Below the pieces are notes generated by a model, which worked only from the letters and a program-made list of their open reading frames with translations, was not told where the DNA came from and made no database searches. From Roseburia sp. (lineage in GTDB: Bacteria > Bacillota > Clostridia > Lachnospirales > Lachnospiraceae): a DNA stretch of 49,604 bases. The DNA lies in the NCBI GenBank assembly GCA_017937095.1, contig JAGBEG010000023.1, forward strand, positions 1 to 49,604, given 5' to 3'. Each line of letters opens with the position of its first letter. Position 1 is the first letter of the stretch. The position numbers were made by a program, and so were the translations under genes. Shown here piece by piece: positions 20,872 through 29,902 of this stretch.

Positions 20872-21081
20872 TTGAAAAAAATATTGATAGCATTGATTAA
20901 ATTTTATAGAAAGTATCTTTCTCCGATGAAGACGACCAAGTGTCCATATTGTCCGACCTGTTCGCTGTATGGATTGGAAGCTGTTGAGAAGTACGGTGCG
21001 ATAAAGGGCGGGGCGTTGGCGTTCTGGAGAATCCTAAGATGTAATCCTTTTTCAAAAGGTGGATATGATCCGGTTCCATAG
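20872..21081 (+). CDS. yidD: Membrane protein insertion efficiency factor YidD
   Basis: YidD is a small membrane-associated protein that helps YidC-dependent insertion. From a TTG start at 20872 the 69-residue product begins LKKILIALIKFYRKYLSPMK and shows PYCPTCSLYGLEAVEKYGAIKGGALAFWRILRCNPFSKGGYDPVP, the family pattern with conserved cysteines. The open frame extends upstream into rnpA, but the family length supports the TTG. It ends 14 bp before yidC. Confidence 0.9.
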   Translation: MKKILIALIKFYRKYLSPMKTTKCPYCPTCSLYGLEAVEKYGAIKGGALAFWRILRCNPFSKGGYDPVP

Positions 21082-21095
21082 TGGAGGTATTTTAA

Positions 21096-22409
21096 GTGTC
21101 AGAAATGTTATTAACAGCATATGACGGTGCAATTCTTGGACCGATTGCACGGTTACTTGGATGGATGATGAACGGAATCTACTATCTGATGGATAAAGTC
21201 GGTATCGGAAATGTAGGTTTGTCTATCATTTTATTTACGATTGTGATCTATCTGTTCCTGTTCCCGCTTACTTATAAGCAGCAGAAGTTCTCCAAGCTGT
21301 CTCAGAAGATGCAGCCGGAGCTTAATGCAATCAATAAGAAGTACCAGGGGAAAAAGGATCAGGCTTCTATGATGGCGATGCAGGAGGAGACGCAGGCAGT
21401 TTATCAGAAATACGGCGTATCCATGATGGGAAGCTGTGTACAGTTACTTATTCAGATGCCGCTTCTGTTTGCATTGTATCGTGTATTTATGAATGTTCCT
21501 GCTTATGTAAATGGAGTTAAGAACCTGTTTACAAAGCCGCTTGACGGAAACGCAACTTCTCTTGTTGACGGTATTATGGCGACCAGCGGTTATCAGCAGA
21601 CCATGACGGACCTGGCTGCAGAGCTTAAGATCGTGACACAGCCCGCAGCGGATTTTATGTCTTCTGATACCAGTGCAATTGCAAATTCTATCGTTGATGT
21701 TACTTATAAGATGAACAGCGCGGGATGGGATACATTAAAGGAAGCGTTTCCTTCTCTGTCCGATGTGATTTCATCTACTTATGAAGCAGTATCGCATGTG
21801 AATAATTTCTTCGGAATGAATGTTTCTGATACGCCGTGGCATATCATTACGACCAATTTCGCAAATCATTCTTATCTGCTGGTAGTTGCGGCGCTTTTGA
21901 TTCCGATTGTTTCTTATGTGACGCAGGTACTTAATATGAAGCTGATGCCGCAGTCGACCTCATCCTCAGGGAATGAGCAGAGTGATGCGATGGCGCAGCA
22001 GATGAAAATGATGAATAAGACGATGCCGCTGTTCTCACTGGTAATGTGTTTTACGGTTCCGGTCGGCCTTGGTGTATACTGGATTGCCGGTGCGGTTGTA
22101 AGAATTGTACAGCAGATTTTCTTAAATAAGCACTTTGAGAAGATTGATCTTGAGGACATCATTAAGAAGAATCAGGAGAAGGCAAAGAAAAAGCGCGAGA
22201 AGATGGGAATTTCGGAAAATCAGATTTCCAATGCGGCAAGAATGAATACCAGACAGATGGTCGATGCAAGCAAGAAGCAGATGTCTTCCGCAGAGAAGGA
22301 GCTTGAACTTGAGAAGGCAAATGCCGCAAGAGCGAAGGCAAAGGCAGGAAGCATGAGTGCGAAGGCTAATATGGTTCGCGAGTTTAATGAGAGAAACAGC
22401 AGAAAATAA
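21096..22409 (+). CDS. yidC: Membrane protein insertase YidC (Oxa1 family)
   Basis: YidC inserts membrane proteins alone or with SecYEG. The 437-residue protein starts at a GTG with GGAGG eight bases upstream. It has five membrane segments: near 15-35, NVGLSIILFTIVIYLFLFPLTYKQQK (about 47-72), MGSCVQLLIQMPLLFALYRVF, HSYLLVVAALLIPIVSYVTQ and MPLFSLVMCFTVPVGLGVYWIAGA. A lysine/alanine-rich cytoplasmic tail follows. An extended hydrophilic loop of about 100 residues separates segments 3 and 4. No lipoprotein signal is visible, unlike Bacillus SpoIIIJ. Confidence 0.95.
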   Translation: MSEMLLTAYDGAILGPIARLLGWMMNGIYYLMDKVGIGNVGLSIILFTIVIYLFLFPLTYKQQKFSKLSQKMQPELNAINKKYQGKKDQASMMAMQEETQAVYQKYGVSMMGSCVQLLIQMPLLFALYRVFMNVPAYVNGVKNLFTKPLDGNATSLVDGIMATSGYQQTMTDLAAELKIVTQPAADFMSSDTSAIANSIVDVTYKMNSAGWDTLKEAFPSLSDVISSTYEAVSHVNNFFGMNVSDTPWHIITTNFANHSYLLVVAALLIPIVSYVTQVLNMKLMPQSTSSSGNEQSDAMAQQMKMMNKTMPLFSLVMCFTVPVGLGVYWIAGAVVRIVQQIFLNKHFEKIDLEDIIKKNQEKAKKKREKMGISENQISNAARMNTRQMVDASKKQMSSAEKELELEKANAARAKAKAGSMSAKANMVREFNERNSRK

Positions 22410-22442
22410 TTCTGGGGCGGAGCAGTCAGAAAGGGTATGGTG

Positions 22443-23078
22443 ATGAAAATGGAATATATCGAGATTTCAGCAAAAACAGTGGATGACGCGATTACAGAAG
22501 CCATCATCAAATTGGGGACAACCCATGACAAGATTGAGTATGAGGTAATTGAGAAGGGCAGCGCCGGTTTCCTTGGCATTGCAAGAAAGGACGCCGTGAT
22601 CCGTGCAAGAAAGAAGAATGATGTTGTTGACAATATCCGTGAATTTTTAGAGAAGGTTTTTGGCGCAATGAATATTGATGCGGAGATCTTAATCGAGAAG
22701 GAAGAGGGCAGCAACGTTATTAACGTAGAGTTAAAGGGCAGCGACATGGGAATCCTGATCGGAAAGAGAGGACAGACCTTAGATGCACTCCAGTACCTTG
22801 CAAACCTCGCAGTCAATAAGAATGCAGAGGAATATGTGAAGGTCAAGATCGATACGGAGGATTACCGCAAGCGCAGAAGAGAGACATTAGAGAATCTTGC
22901 GAGAAATATCGCTTTTAAGGTGAAGAGAACGAGACGTCCTGTTTCCTTGGAGCCGATGAATCCGTTTGAGCGCAGAGTCATCCATTCTACGCTGCAGAAT
23001 GATAAGTTCGTTACCACACACAGCGAGGGTGAAGAGCCGTACAGACATGTTGTTGTGACACCGAAGAGAGATCGTTAG
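22443..23078 (+). CDS. jag: RNA-binding protein Jag/KhpB
   Basis: Jag (KhpB) binds RNA, often with KhpA, and affects cell elongation and division. It has three parts: a Jag-N domain (about 1-50; MEYIEISAKTVDDAITEAI, GSAGFLGIARKDA), a KH domain with GILIGKRGQTLDALQYL, and an R3H domain with SLEPMNPFERRVIHSTLQ. ATG at 22443 fits the AAAGGG spacing better than the ATG at 22437. It directly follows yidC. Confidence 0.93.
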   Translation: MKMEYIEISAKTVDDAITEAIIKLGTTHDKIEYEVIEKGSAGFLGIARKDAVIRARKKNDVVDNIREFLEKVFGAMNIDAEILIEKEEGSNVINVELKGSDMGILIGKRGQTLDALQYLANLAVNKNAEEYVKVKIDTEDYRKRRRETLENLARNIAFKVKRTRRPVSLEPMNPFERRVIHSTLQNDKFVTTHSEGEEPYRHVVVTPKRDR

Positions 23079-23100
23079 TTTTATACATAGGAAAGATAAG

Positions 23101-23126
23101 ATGGGGTTGTCGTTGGACAACCCCAT
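23101..23126 (+). terminator. Hairpin terminator after jag
   Basis: A perfect 11-bp stem ATGGGGTTGTC/GACAACCCCAT closes a 4-nt loop 22 bp past the jag stop. The downstream T-run is poor, so termination may be partial. Confidence 0.65.
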
Positions 23127-23231
23127 TCTGATACAGGGAAAAATCAGGACAAGCCGTCATATATGTCTTAGCGGCGTTTTTTATTTTGCATGGAAAGATG
23201 CAAAGTCAGTGTATTTCGGGAGGGAGAAGAT

Positions 23232-24689
23232 ATGAGAACAGATACGATTGCAGCGATTGCTACGGCGATGGCAGGTTCGGGAATCGGAGTTGTGAGAATC
23301 AGCGGAGAGGATGCAGTTTCTATTACGGAGAAGATTTTTCGTATGCCGGGCGGCAAAACTTTTTCTGAGATGCCGACGCATACCATTCACTACGGACATA
23401 TCTGCGACGGGGATGAAGTGATTGATGAGGTTGTGGTGCTTTTAATGCGTGCGCCGCGAAGCTACACGAGAGAAGACACCGTGGAAATCGATTGTCATGG
23501 CGGCGTCTATGTCATGAAGCGGATTTTGGAGACGGTGATTAAATACGGTGCAAGATGTGCAGAGCCGGGGGAGTTTACAAAGCGCGCTTTTTTAAATGGA
23601 AGAATCGATCTCTCTCAGGCGGAGTCTGTCATTGATGTGATTCAGGCAAAAAATGAATTTGCATTAAAAAGTTCGTTGAAACAGCTTTCGGGGTCTCTTT
23701 CCGATGCGGTGAAGGAAATCCGCGGAGAAATTTTACATGAAATCGCATTTATCGAATCTGCACTTGACGATCCGGAGCATATCAGTTTGGATGGTTATCC
23801 CGAAAAGCTGTCCGGGATTGTTTCTGATGCGGCGAAGAAAGTCGAAAAGCTCTTATCGACCAGTGATAACGGAAGGATTTTGACAGAGGGCATTTCTACG
23901 GTCATCGTCGGGAAGCCGAATGCCGGAAAGTCTTCTCTTCTCAACACGCTGGTGGGGGAGGAACGTGCGATTGTCACGGATATTGCCGGAACAACGCGCG
24001 ACGTCTTGGAGGAACAGATCAATTTAAACGGTATTCTCTTAAATATCATTGATACTGCCGGCATCCGGGAGACGGAGGATGTGGTTGAGAAAATCGGCGT
24101 AGATAAGGCAAAGAAATATCTGGGGGATGCGGATTTAATTATCTATGTGGTGGACGCTTCCACGAAGCTCGATGAAAATGATTATGAAATTATGGAGCTG
24201 CTTGCCGGACGCCAGGCGATTGTCCTTTTGAACAAGTCGGATCTTGAAACCTTGACAACCGGGGAAGATATTTTAAAATGTGTGGATAAGATTACCGGAA
24301 ATGCAGATGAAGACATTACCGGTAATTTAAATAAAAAAGATTCCGCTCTGAAAAATAAAGAGCGGCAAAATTATAGAATTATCTCCGTGTCTGCAAGGGA
24401 GCAGACGGGAATGGAAGAATTGGAAGAGGCAATTAGGGAAATGTTCTTAACAGGCGAGATTTCCTTTAATGATGAAGTGTATATTACAAATGTTCGTCAC
24501 AAAGCGGCTTTACAGGAAGCGCTTTCTGGTTTACATTTAGTAGAGAAAAGTATCGAAGACGGGATGCCGGAGGATTTCTATTCGATTGACCTGATGAATG
24601 CGTATGAAGCGCTTGGAAGTATCATCGGGGAAGCGGTGGAGGATGATCTCGTGAATGAGATATTCAGTAAGTTCTGTATGGGAAAGTGA
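23232..24689 (+). CDS. mnmE: tRNA uridine-5-carboxymethylaminomethyl(34) synthesis GTPase MnmE
   Basis: MnmE with MnmG modifies the wobble uridine of several tRNAs. It has 485 residues from ATG 23232 (GGGAGGGAG upstream). The folate-binding N-terminal domain shows YTREDTVEIDCHGG. The G domain has GKPNAGKSSLLN (G1), DIAGTTRD (G2), DTAGIRETED (G3) and LLNKSDLE (G4), and the protein ends with the catalytic CMGK tail. About 35 charged residues between G4 and G5 (TGEDILKCVDKITG to NKKDSALKNKERQ) look like a lineage-specific insertion. Confidence 0.97.
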   Translation: MRTDTIAAIATAMAGSGIGVVRISGEDAVSITEKIFRMPGGKTFSEMPTHTIHYGHICDGDEVIDEVVVLLMRAPRSYTREDTVEIDCHGGVYVMKRILETVIKYGARCAEPGEFTKRAFLNGRIDLSQAESVIDVIQAKNEFALKSSLKQLSGSLSDAVKEIRGEILHEIAFIESALDDPEHISLDGYPEKLSGIVSDAAKKVEKLLSTSDNGRILTEGISTVIVGKPNAGKSSLLNTLVGEERAIVTDIAGTTRDVLEEQINLNGILLNIIDTAGIRETEDVVEKIGVDKAKKYLGDADLIIYVVDASTKLDENDYEIMELLAGRQAIVLLNKSDLETLTTGEDILKCVDKITGNADEDITGNLNKKDSALKNKERQNYRIISVSAREQTGMEELEEAIREMFLTGEISFNDEVYITNVRHKAALQEALSGLHLVEKSIEDGMPEDFYSIDLMNAYEALGSIIGEAVEDDLVNEIFSKFCMGK

Positions 24690-24728
24690 TACAAGAAAAT
24701 TTAATGAAAAGGCTGAGAGGAGATTAAG

Positions 24729-25022
24729 ATGATCAGACACATTTGTATGTTCAAGTTGAAGGAAGAAAATAAAGAGGCAAACTTAAAGGAAGCGCTGGTA
24801 CGTGTAGAAGCGTTGCGTGGAATTGAGCAGATTCAGAGATTTGAAGTGGTCGTAAATGACAGTGAGGCGCCGGAGAGCAATTACGAGATTTCTTTGATTT
24901 TCGATTTTAAGAATATGGAAGACCTTATGACATACCAGAAGGATGAAAGACATATCGCATTTGGAGATTTTATCAAACAGGTCAGAGAGAACAGAGCTTG
25001 TATTGATTACAGATTTTCCTAA
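24729..25022 (+). CDS. Dabb-domain (stress-responsive A/B barrel) protein
   Basis: This 97-residue protein fits the Dabb family: MIRHICMFKLKEENKEANLKEAL at the start, a central IQRFEVVVNDSEAP, then YEISLIFDFKNMEDLMTYQKDERH. These small dimeric alpha/beta barrels are of mostly unknown function. AGAGGAGAT precedes the ATG. It lies between mnmE and mnmG, 39 bp behind mnmE. Confidence 0.85.
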   Translation: MIRHICMFKLKEENKEANLKEALVRVEALRGIEQIQRFEVVVNDSEAPESNYEISLIFDFKNMEDLMTYQKDERHIAFGDFIKQVRENRACIDYRFS

Positions 25023-25030
25023 AGGAAAGG

Positions 25031-25906
25031 ATGAAGGTAAGGCATTCTATGATGAGGCAGTATGAAGAAATGATTTCTCTGGTGGATATTGATATCAGAG
25101 AAGAGGATAAGAAGGCATGTAAGCAGTATATGTGTATAATGAATGGGATAAAAGTTATTTATTTTATTCTACTTATTCTTCTTCTTTTTCTTATATTTAT
25201 GAATTTCACAGGCAATTCGCTGCTGATGGAAAAGTACGAACAGTTTAATTCAGTAATTATGTTGCTGCTTGTTTTCAATTTTTTTCTGTATTATTGTAAT
25301 AAGAAAAGATTTATAAAGAAAACCAGAGAAATTCTTCAAGAACAGTGTGATCCCGAACATATGATTTCCTGGTGCGGCGCATTGACTGCATACGCTAAAA
25401 GGGAAAAGGGCTGGGGAGAACATTATTATAATGTAGGATGTGCCTTGTATTATGTAGGAAGAATCGAAGATGCGAAAAAGATAGTATTGCTTATGGATAA
25501 ATATCTTATGACAGAGCGGGATTTATTCTTAAGAAGGCTTTTAAGTGCTCATATTGATTATTTTGAAAAGAATCAGGAAGAGTTACAAAGAGATTGTGAG
25601 ATTTTGACGTCTCTTTCAAAGAAAATCACATTAAATAAAATGATGACGTTCTTTTTGAATGCATCGCTGAGTCAATTTAGATTTTTGAATCTGGAGCAGC
25701 AAGGAAGATATGATGAACTGTATGCTGCGTATCAGGCTTCTTATTCCTATTATAATTCGATGTTGGTGGAAGTGATGAAAAATTATTATATGTATCAGGC
25801 AGCACGACACACCGGAAAGAATGAGTTAGCAGAATCTCACCGACAGTTCGTGTTGAAAAACGGCGGAACACTTTGGTATAAAGCTGATTTAGAAAATGAA
25901 GGTTAG
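25031..25906 (+). CDS. Uncharacterised two-helix membrane protein with TPR-like cytoplasmic part
   Basis: I do not recognise this 291-residue protein. Two adjacent membrane segments lie at about residues 38-60 (KVIYFILLILLLFLIFMNF) and 73-92 (NSVIMLLLVFNFFLYYC). The rest is helical with a TPR-like rhythm (HYYNVGCALYYVGRIEDAKKIV, QQGRYDELYAAYQASYSYY). The base composition is more AT-rich than that of its neighbours. The ATG at 25031 has AAAGGAAAGG very close; an ATG six codons later is also possible. It lies between the Dabb gene and mnmG and may be translationally linked to both. Confidence 0.75.
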   Translation: MKVRHSMMRQYEEMISLVDIDIREEDKKACKQYMCIMNGIKVIYFILLILLLFLIFMNFTGNSLLMEKYEQFNSVIMLLLVFNFFLYYCNKKRFIKKTREILQEQCDPEHMISWCGALTAYAKREKGWGEHYYNVGCALYYVGRIEDAKKIVLLMDKYLMTERDLFLRRLLSAHIDYFEKNQEELQRDCEILTSLSKKITLNKMMTFFLNASLSQFRFLNLEQQGRYDELYAAYQASYSYYNSMLVEVMKNYYMYQAARHTGKNELAESHRQFVLKNGGTLWYKADLENEG

Positions 25907-25925
25907 ATAGAAAGAAGGACGGAAG

Positions 25926-27884
25926 ATGTCTATAGAAGCGAAAAGCGAGACAATGAATCGCAATCTTTTAGAAGAAACATATGACGTTGTGGTAGTCGGT
26001 GCAGGTCATGCCGGATGCGAGGCGGCGCTTGCCTGTGCAAGACTTGGGCTTGAGACGATTCTTTTTACGGTGAGCGTGGATAGTATTGCGCTTATGCCCT
26101 GCAATCCGAATATCGGGGGAAGCTCGAAGGGTCATCTTGTACGTGAGATTGATGCGCTCGGCGGACAGATGGGAATCAATATTGATAAGACATTTATCCA
26201 GTCGAAGATGCTGAACAAGTCCAAGGGACCTGCGGTTCATTCACTCCGCGCCCAGGCGGATAAAGCGAATTACAGCATGGAGATGCGGAAAACGCTGCAG
26301 AATACGGAGCATCTGACGATCCGGCAGGCGGAGGTTTCCGAAATTCTTACGGAAGATATTGCAGGGGCATCTGTTTTGAAAAAGAGAATTACAGGCGTTC
26401 GTACCGTCTCCGGCGCAACATATCACTGCAGGGCGGCGGTTCTTTGCACGGGAACTTATCTTCGCGCCCGTTGTCTGACCGGAGAAATGATTACTTATAC
26501 CGGACCAAATGGTTTACAGGCTGCAAACCATCTAACTGACTCTTTACTTGCAAATGGAGTAGAAATGTTCCGCTTTAAGACAGGTACTCCGGCAAGAATA
26601 GACAAAAGATCGATTGATTTTTCCAAGATGGAGGAGCAGAAGGGGGATGAGCGCGTCGTTCCGTTTTCCTTTACGACGAATCCCAAGGACGTACAGATCG
26701 ATCAGGTTTCCTGCTGGCTGACTTATACGAATGAGAGAACGCATGAAATTATACGGAATAATCTCGACCGCTCTCCGATTTATGCCGGAATCATAGAAGG
26801 AACAGGACCGCGTTACTGTCCTTCGATTGAGGATAAGGTCGTGAAGTTCGCGGATAAGGACAGGCATCAGATTTTTATTGAGCCGGAAGGAATTAATACG
26901 AATGAAATGTACATTGGCGGTATGTCATCTTCTCTCCCGGAGGATGTACAGCATGAAATGTACCGGACGCTGCCGGGACTTGAGAATGCGAAGATTGTCC
27001 GCAATGCCTATGCAATTGAGTATGACTGCATCAATCCGAACCAGCTTTACGCATCTTTAGAGTTCAAGAAAATTAAGGGACTTTTTTCGGGCGGGCAGTT
27101 CAATGGAAGCAGCGGATATGAGGAAGCGGCGTCTCAGGGGTTGATCGCCGGAATCAATGCAGCGATGGAGATTCTTGGAAGGGAGCCGTTGATACTTGAC
27201 CGTTCCGAGGCTTATATCGGAGTGCTCATAGACGATCTTGTGACGAAAGAAAATTACGAACCTTACCGCATGATGACTTCACGAGCGGAATATCGTCTCC
27301 TTTTGCGACAGGATAATGCGGATTTGCGTCTTACGAAAAAAGGTTATGAAATCGGTCTGATTTCCAAAGAGCGCTATGACTGGGTATGTAAAAAGGAAGA
27401 AATGATTCAGAAGGAAATTGAGCGTGTGGCAAAGGTGCATGTCGGAGCGAACAGGGAAGTGCAGGCATTGCTGGAGAGCTACGGCAGCATTCCGCTCAAC
27501 ACAGGAGTTACTTTAACGGAGCTGATTCGCAGACCGGAACTTGATTACGACAAGCTTGCTTCGATTGACAAGGAGCGACCGGAACTTCCGGAAGAAGTGA
27601 CGGAACAGGTAAACATTCTGATTAAGTATGACGGTTACATTTCCAGACAGATCAAGCAGGTGGAAAGCTTTAAGAAGTTAGAGAAGAAGAAGATACCGGA
27701 GAATTTTAATTATGATGAAGTTCCAAGTCTTCGTATCGAGGCGCGCCAGAAGCTTAAGACCTACAACCCGATTTCCATTGGACAGGCTTCCCGTATTTCC
27801 GGCGTGTCTCCGGCGGATATTTCCGTGCTGCTTGTGTATATGGAGCAGATGAAATATCATGGGAAGACCGAGGAAAAGCAGTAA
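25926..27884 (+). CDS. mnmG: tRNA uridine-5-carboxymethylaminomethyl(34) synthesis enzyme MnmG
   Basis: MnmG is the FAD-binding partner of MnmE. The 652-residue protein has the dinucleotide motif [21 protein letters not shown] (about 20-40), the family blocks [24 protein letters not shown] and [16 protein letters not shown], and the C-terminal [19 protein letters not shown] and [17 protein letters not shown]. Length is slightly longer than usual because of about 12 extra N-terminal residues. rsmG follows 28 bp after its stop. Confidence 0.97.
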   Translation: MSIEAKSETMNRNLLEETYDVVVVGAGHAGCEAALACARLGLETILFTVSVDSIALMPCNPNIGGSSKGHLVREIDALGGQMGINIDKTFIQSKMLNKSKGPAVHSLRAQADKANYSMEMRKTLQNTEHLTIRQAEVSEILTEDIAGASVLKKRITGVRTVSGATYHCRAAVLCTGTYLRARCLTGEMITYTGPNGLQAANHLTDSLLANGVEMFRFKTGTPARIDKRSIDFSKMEEQKGDERVVPFSFTTNPKDVQIDQVSCWLTYTNERTHEIIRNNLDRSPIYAGIIEGTGPRYCPSIEDKVVKFADKDRHQIFIEPEGINTNEMYIGGMSSSLPEDVQHEMYRTLPGLENAKIVRNAYAIEYDCINPNQLYASLEFKKIKGLFSGGQFNGSSGYEEAASQGLIAGINAAMEILGREPLILDRSEAYIGVLIDDLVTKENYEPYRMMTSRAEYRLLLRQDNADLRLTKKGYEIGLISKERYDWVCKKEEMIQKEIERVAKVHVGANREVQALLESYGSIPLNTGVTLTELIRRPELDYDKLASIDKERPELPEEVTEQVNILIKYDGYISRQIKQVESFKKLEKKKIPENFNYDEVPSLRIEARQKLKTYNPISIGQASRISGVSPADISVLLVYMEQMKYHGKTEEKQ

Positions 27885-27912
27885 CCATATGAAAGATAAG
27901 GAAAATAAGTTT

Positions 27913-28647
27913 ATGAAATACAATCTTGATAAATTTAAAGAAGGTCTTACCGACTTAAATCTGACTCTGACGGATGAGCAGTTAAATCAGTTTCTAACCT
28001 ATTATGAACTTCTGGTTGAAACGAACAAGGTCATGAACCTGACTGCCATCACGGAATTTGACGAAGTAATTGAAAAGCATTTCCTTGACAGTCTCTCACT
28101 GTGCCGGGTCTATGATTTTAAGAATCTGCCGGAGGCATCCGGCAGCATCAAAGTGCTTGATATGGGAACGGGAGCAGGCTTTCCCGGAATCCCGTTAAAG
28201 ATTGCTTTCCCGGAAGTCGAGTTTGTTCTCGCGGATTCTCTAAATAAGCGAATCCGATTCTTGCAGGATGTGATTGCACAGCTCGGAATTGAGAAGATCG
28301 AGGCTGTTCATGCAAGAGCAGAGGAAATGGGCAGAAATAAGTCATATCGGGAACAATTTGACCTATGCGTTTCCCGTGCCGTGGCAAATTTATCCTCTCT
28401 GAGCGAATATTGCATTCCCTTTGTGAAAGAAGGCGGCAGATTCATTTCCTATAAGTCAGGCGAAATTGACGAGGAAGTGGAGCAGGCGAAGAAAGCAATT
28501 TTTCTGCTCGGCGGAAAGGTAGAGGACGTCTATAAATTCGATCTGTATGAACAGAAGCGATCCTTTGTCTTAATCCGAAAGGAAAAGAAAACACCAAAGA
28601 CCTATCCGAGAAAGGCAGGTACGCCGACGAAGGAGCCGTTACATTAG
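27913..28647 (+). CDS. rsmG: 16S rRNA (guanine(527)-N7)-methyltransferase RsmG
   Basis: RsmG methylates G527 of 16S rRNA using S-adenosylmethionine; loss gives low-level streptomycin resistance in several bacteria. Motifs are MNLTAITEFDEVIEKHFLDSL, VLDMGTGAGFPGIPLKIAFP (cofactor site) and FDLCVSRAVANLSSLSEYC. I chose ATG 27913 because it gives the family's usual N terminus; an in-frame ATG at 27889 is possible and neither has an ideal ribosome binding site. It ends the mnmE-mnmG-rsmG run before a bidirectional terminator. Confidence 0.94.
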   Translation: MKYNLDKFKEGLTDLNLTLTDEQLNQFLTYYELLVETNKVMNLTAITEFDEVIEKHFLDSLSLCRVYDFKNLPEASGSIKVLDMGTGAGFPGIPLKIAFPEVEFVLADSLNKRIRFLQDVIAQLGIEKIEAVHARAEEMGRNKSYREQFDLCVSRAVANLSSLSEYCIPFVKEGGRFISYKSGEIDEEVEQAKKAIFLLGGKVEDVYKFDLYEQKRSFVLIRKEKKTPKTYPRKAGTPTKEPLH

Positions 28648-28679
28648 AAAAAATGATTTAATAATGATATGTAAAAAAC

Positions 28680-28712
28680 GCCGCATTCCTTTTATTCTGG
28701 AATGCGGCAATT
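28680..28712 (+). terminator. Bidirectional terminator between rsmG and the hydrolase-like gene
   Basis: A perfect 10-bp stem GCCGCATTCC/GGAATGCGGC (28680-28689 with 28699-28708) is bordered by A-rich sequence on the left and T-rich on the right. It can stop rsmG transcripts and those converging from the minus strand. Confidence 0.85.
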
Positions 28713-28742
28713 TCATTTTCATAAGAACTATTTTTTCCAAAG

Positions 28743-29708
28743 TTACTTATCATTCAGGAACATATTGATAATACTAAGCAGCTTATCCGGCACTTCCAAC
28801 TGAGGAACCAGTCCGGCATTTGAAATGTAGGCTGTCTCCACACAGGAATTTTTGTGCGCGTAAGAATCTGCAATCGCAACAGCGTCTTTCATTGTGCGGC
28901 TTTCGATGATGTAAAGCGGAATCTCAATCTTCTTCAGCGCATGTGCAATGGCATTGTCGGTATAGTGCCCCTCAATGCTTGCCATCAGATATTTGCCGTG
29001 ACTCTTGTCCATGTGAGCGGACTCATAATAAGCGTCGAGCATCTTACTGGAAACAAGCTGCGGCTTGGCGAAATACGTCTCGCGCAGAATCTTCTGGATA
29101 TTAGTCTCATGCGTCCTTACATTATAAATGAAGGTTCCGAGAATCGGCAGCTCTAATAATGTCTTCTTCAGAGAAGAGTACTTGTCCGGATTTCTCTCAA
29201 ATGTACCAAGTGCCGGCGGATTGATTGCGATAATTCTGCGGATCAAACTCCTGTCCATATTCTGGGCAAGCACTGCAAATGATACGGAGTTGTTCGTCGT
29301 GATAACATCCGGGCTTTCACCAATGACATCGTGAATAAAATCCGTAAGAAGCTGTACATACAGATAATTGGTGTATGTCAGATAAGGCTTATCGGAGCGT
29401 CCGCATCCTAACAGGTCGAGTGTGTATACCGTGTGCGTTTTCTCGAGCTTCTTCACAAGCCTGCACCACTCATAGGAAGATGAGATAGGATTTAATTCGT
29501 GTACCAGAAGAATGGGAGAACCTGATCCGCGCTTAGTATAGAAAATCTTACCATTCTTCCAGTCATAGTAGTCACCGTTCTGCGATTTTAAGATATTTTT
29601 CATTTCGGCGGTCATGTCGATGAAGCGGTTCACAAAATGAATCGTTCCAGCGGCAAGCGCAGTCAGAATGAAAAAATGTCTGATATTTTTTTTCATTGAA
29701 TGATTCAT
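28743..29708 (-). CDS. Membrane-anchored alpha/beta-hydrolase-fold protein lacking the catalytic triad
   Basis: An N-terminal anchor helix (FFILTALAAGTIHFV, about 12-26) precedes an alpha/beta-hydrolase fold: ILLVHELNPISSSYEW, YTLDLLGCGRSDKPYLTYTN and IIAINPPALGTFE. The nucleophile elbow, usually GxSxG, reads NNSVS. The position of the catalytic His (usually GHxPxxExP) reads GLVPQLEVP, and the acid position reads ESRTMKD without the expected Asp. It is therefore probably not a normal esterase. It lies alone between rsmG and a divergent two-component pair, with its own promoter. Confidence 0.8.
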   Translation of the reverse strand: MNHSMKKNIRHFFILTALAAGTIHFVNRFIDMTAEMKNILKSQNGDYYDWKNGKIFYTKRGSGSPILLVHELNPISSSYEWCRLVKKLEKTHTVYTLDLLGCGRSDKPYLTYTNYLYVQLLTDFIHDVIGESPDVITTNNSVSFAVLAQNMDRSLIRRIIAINPPALGTFERNPDKYSSLKKTLLELPILGTFIYNVRTHETNIQKILRETYFAKPQLVSSKMLDAYYESAHMDKSHGKYLMASIEGHYTDNAIAHALKKIEIPLYIIESRTMKDAVAIADSYAHKNSCVETAYISNAGLVPQLEVPDKLLSIINMFLNDK

Positions 29709-29745
29709 AGAATACTCCTTTGAACAAGTATCAATTTATAGTTAT

Positions 29746-29774
29746 ATTATAGCCGCTTTTTCATGGTTATACAA
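29746..29774 (-). promoter_or_regulatory. Promoter of the hydrolase-like gene
   Basis: On the minus strand -35 TTGTAT (29769-29774), a 17-bp spacer and a perfect -10 TATAAT (29746-29751), 37 bp before the start codon. Confidence 0.65.
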
Positions 29775-29902
29775 ATTAAATATTTGGATTATCAAAAAAA
29801 TTTTCTTAAGAGAAATATTTTACTTTTCATAGCAAAGTAATTGTTATAAAATAATACTGGTATATTGCTTTTATAATACAAACATACGTTCGGTGGAGAA
29901 AT

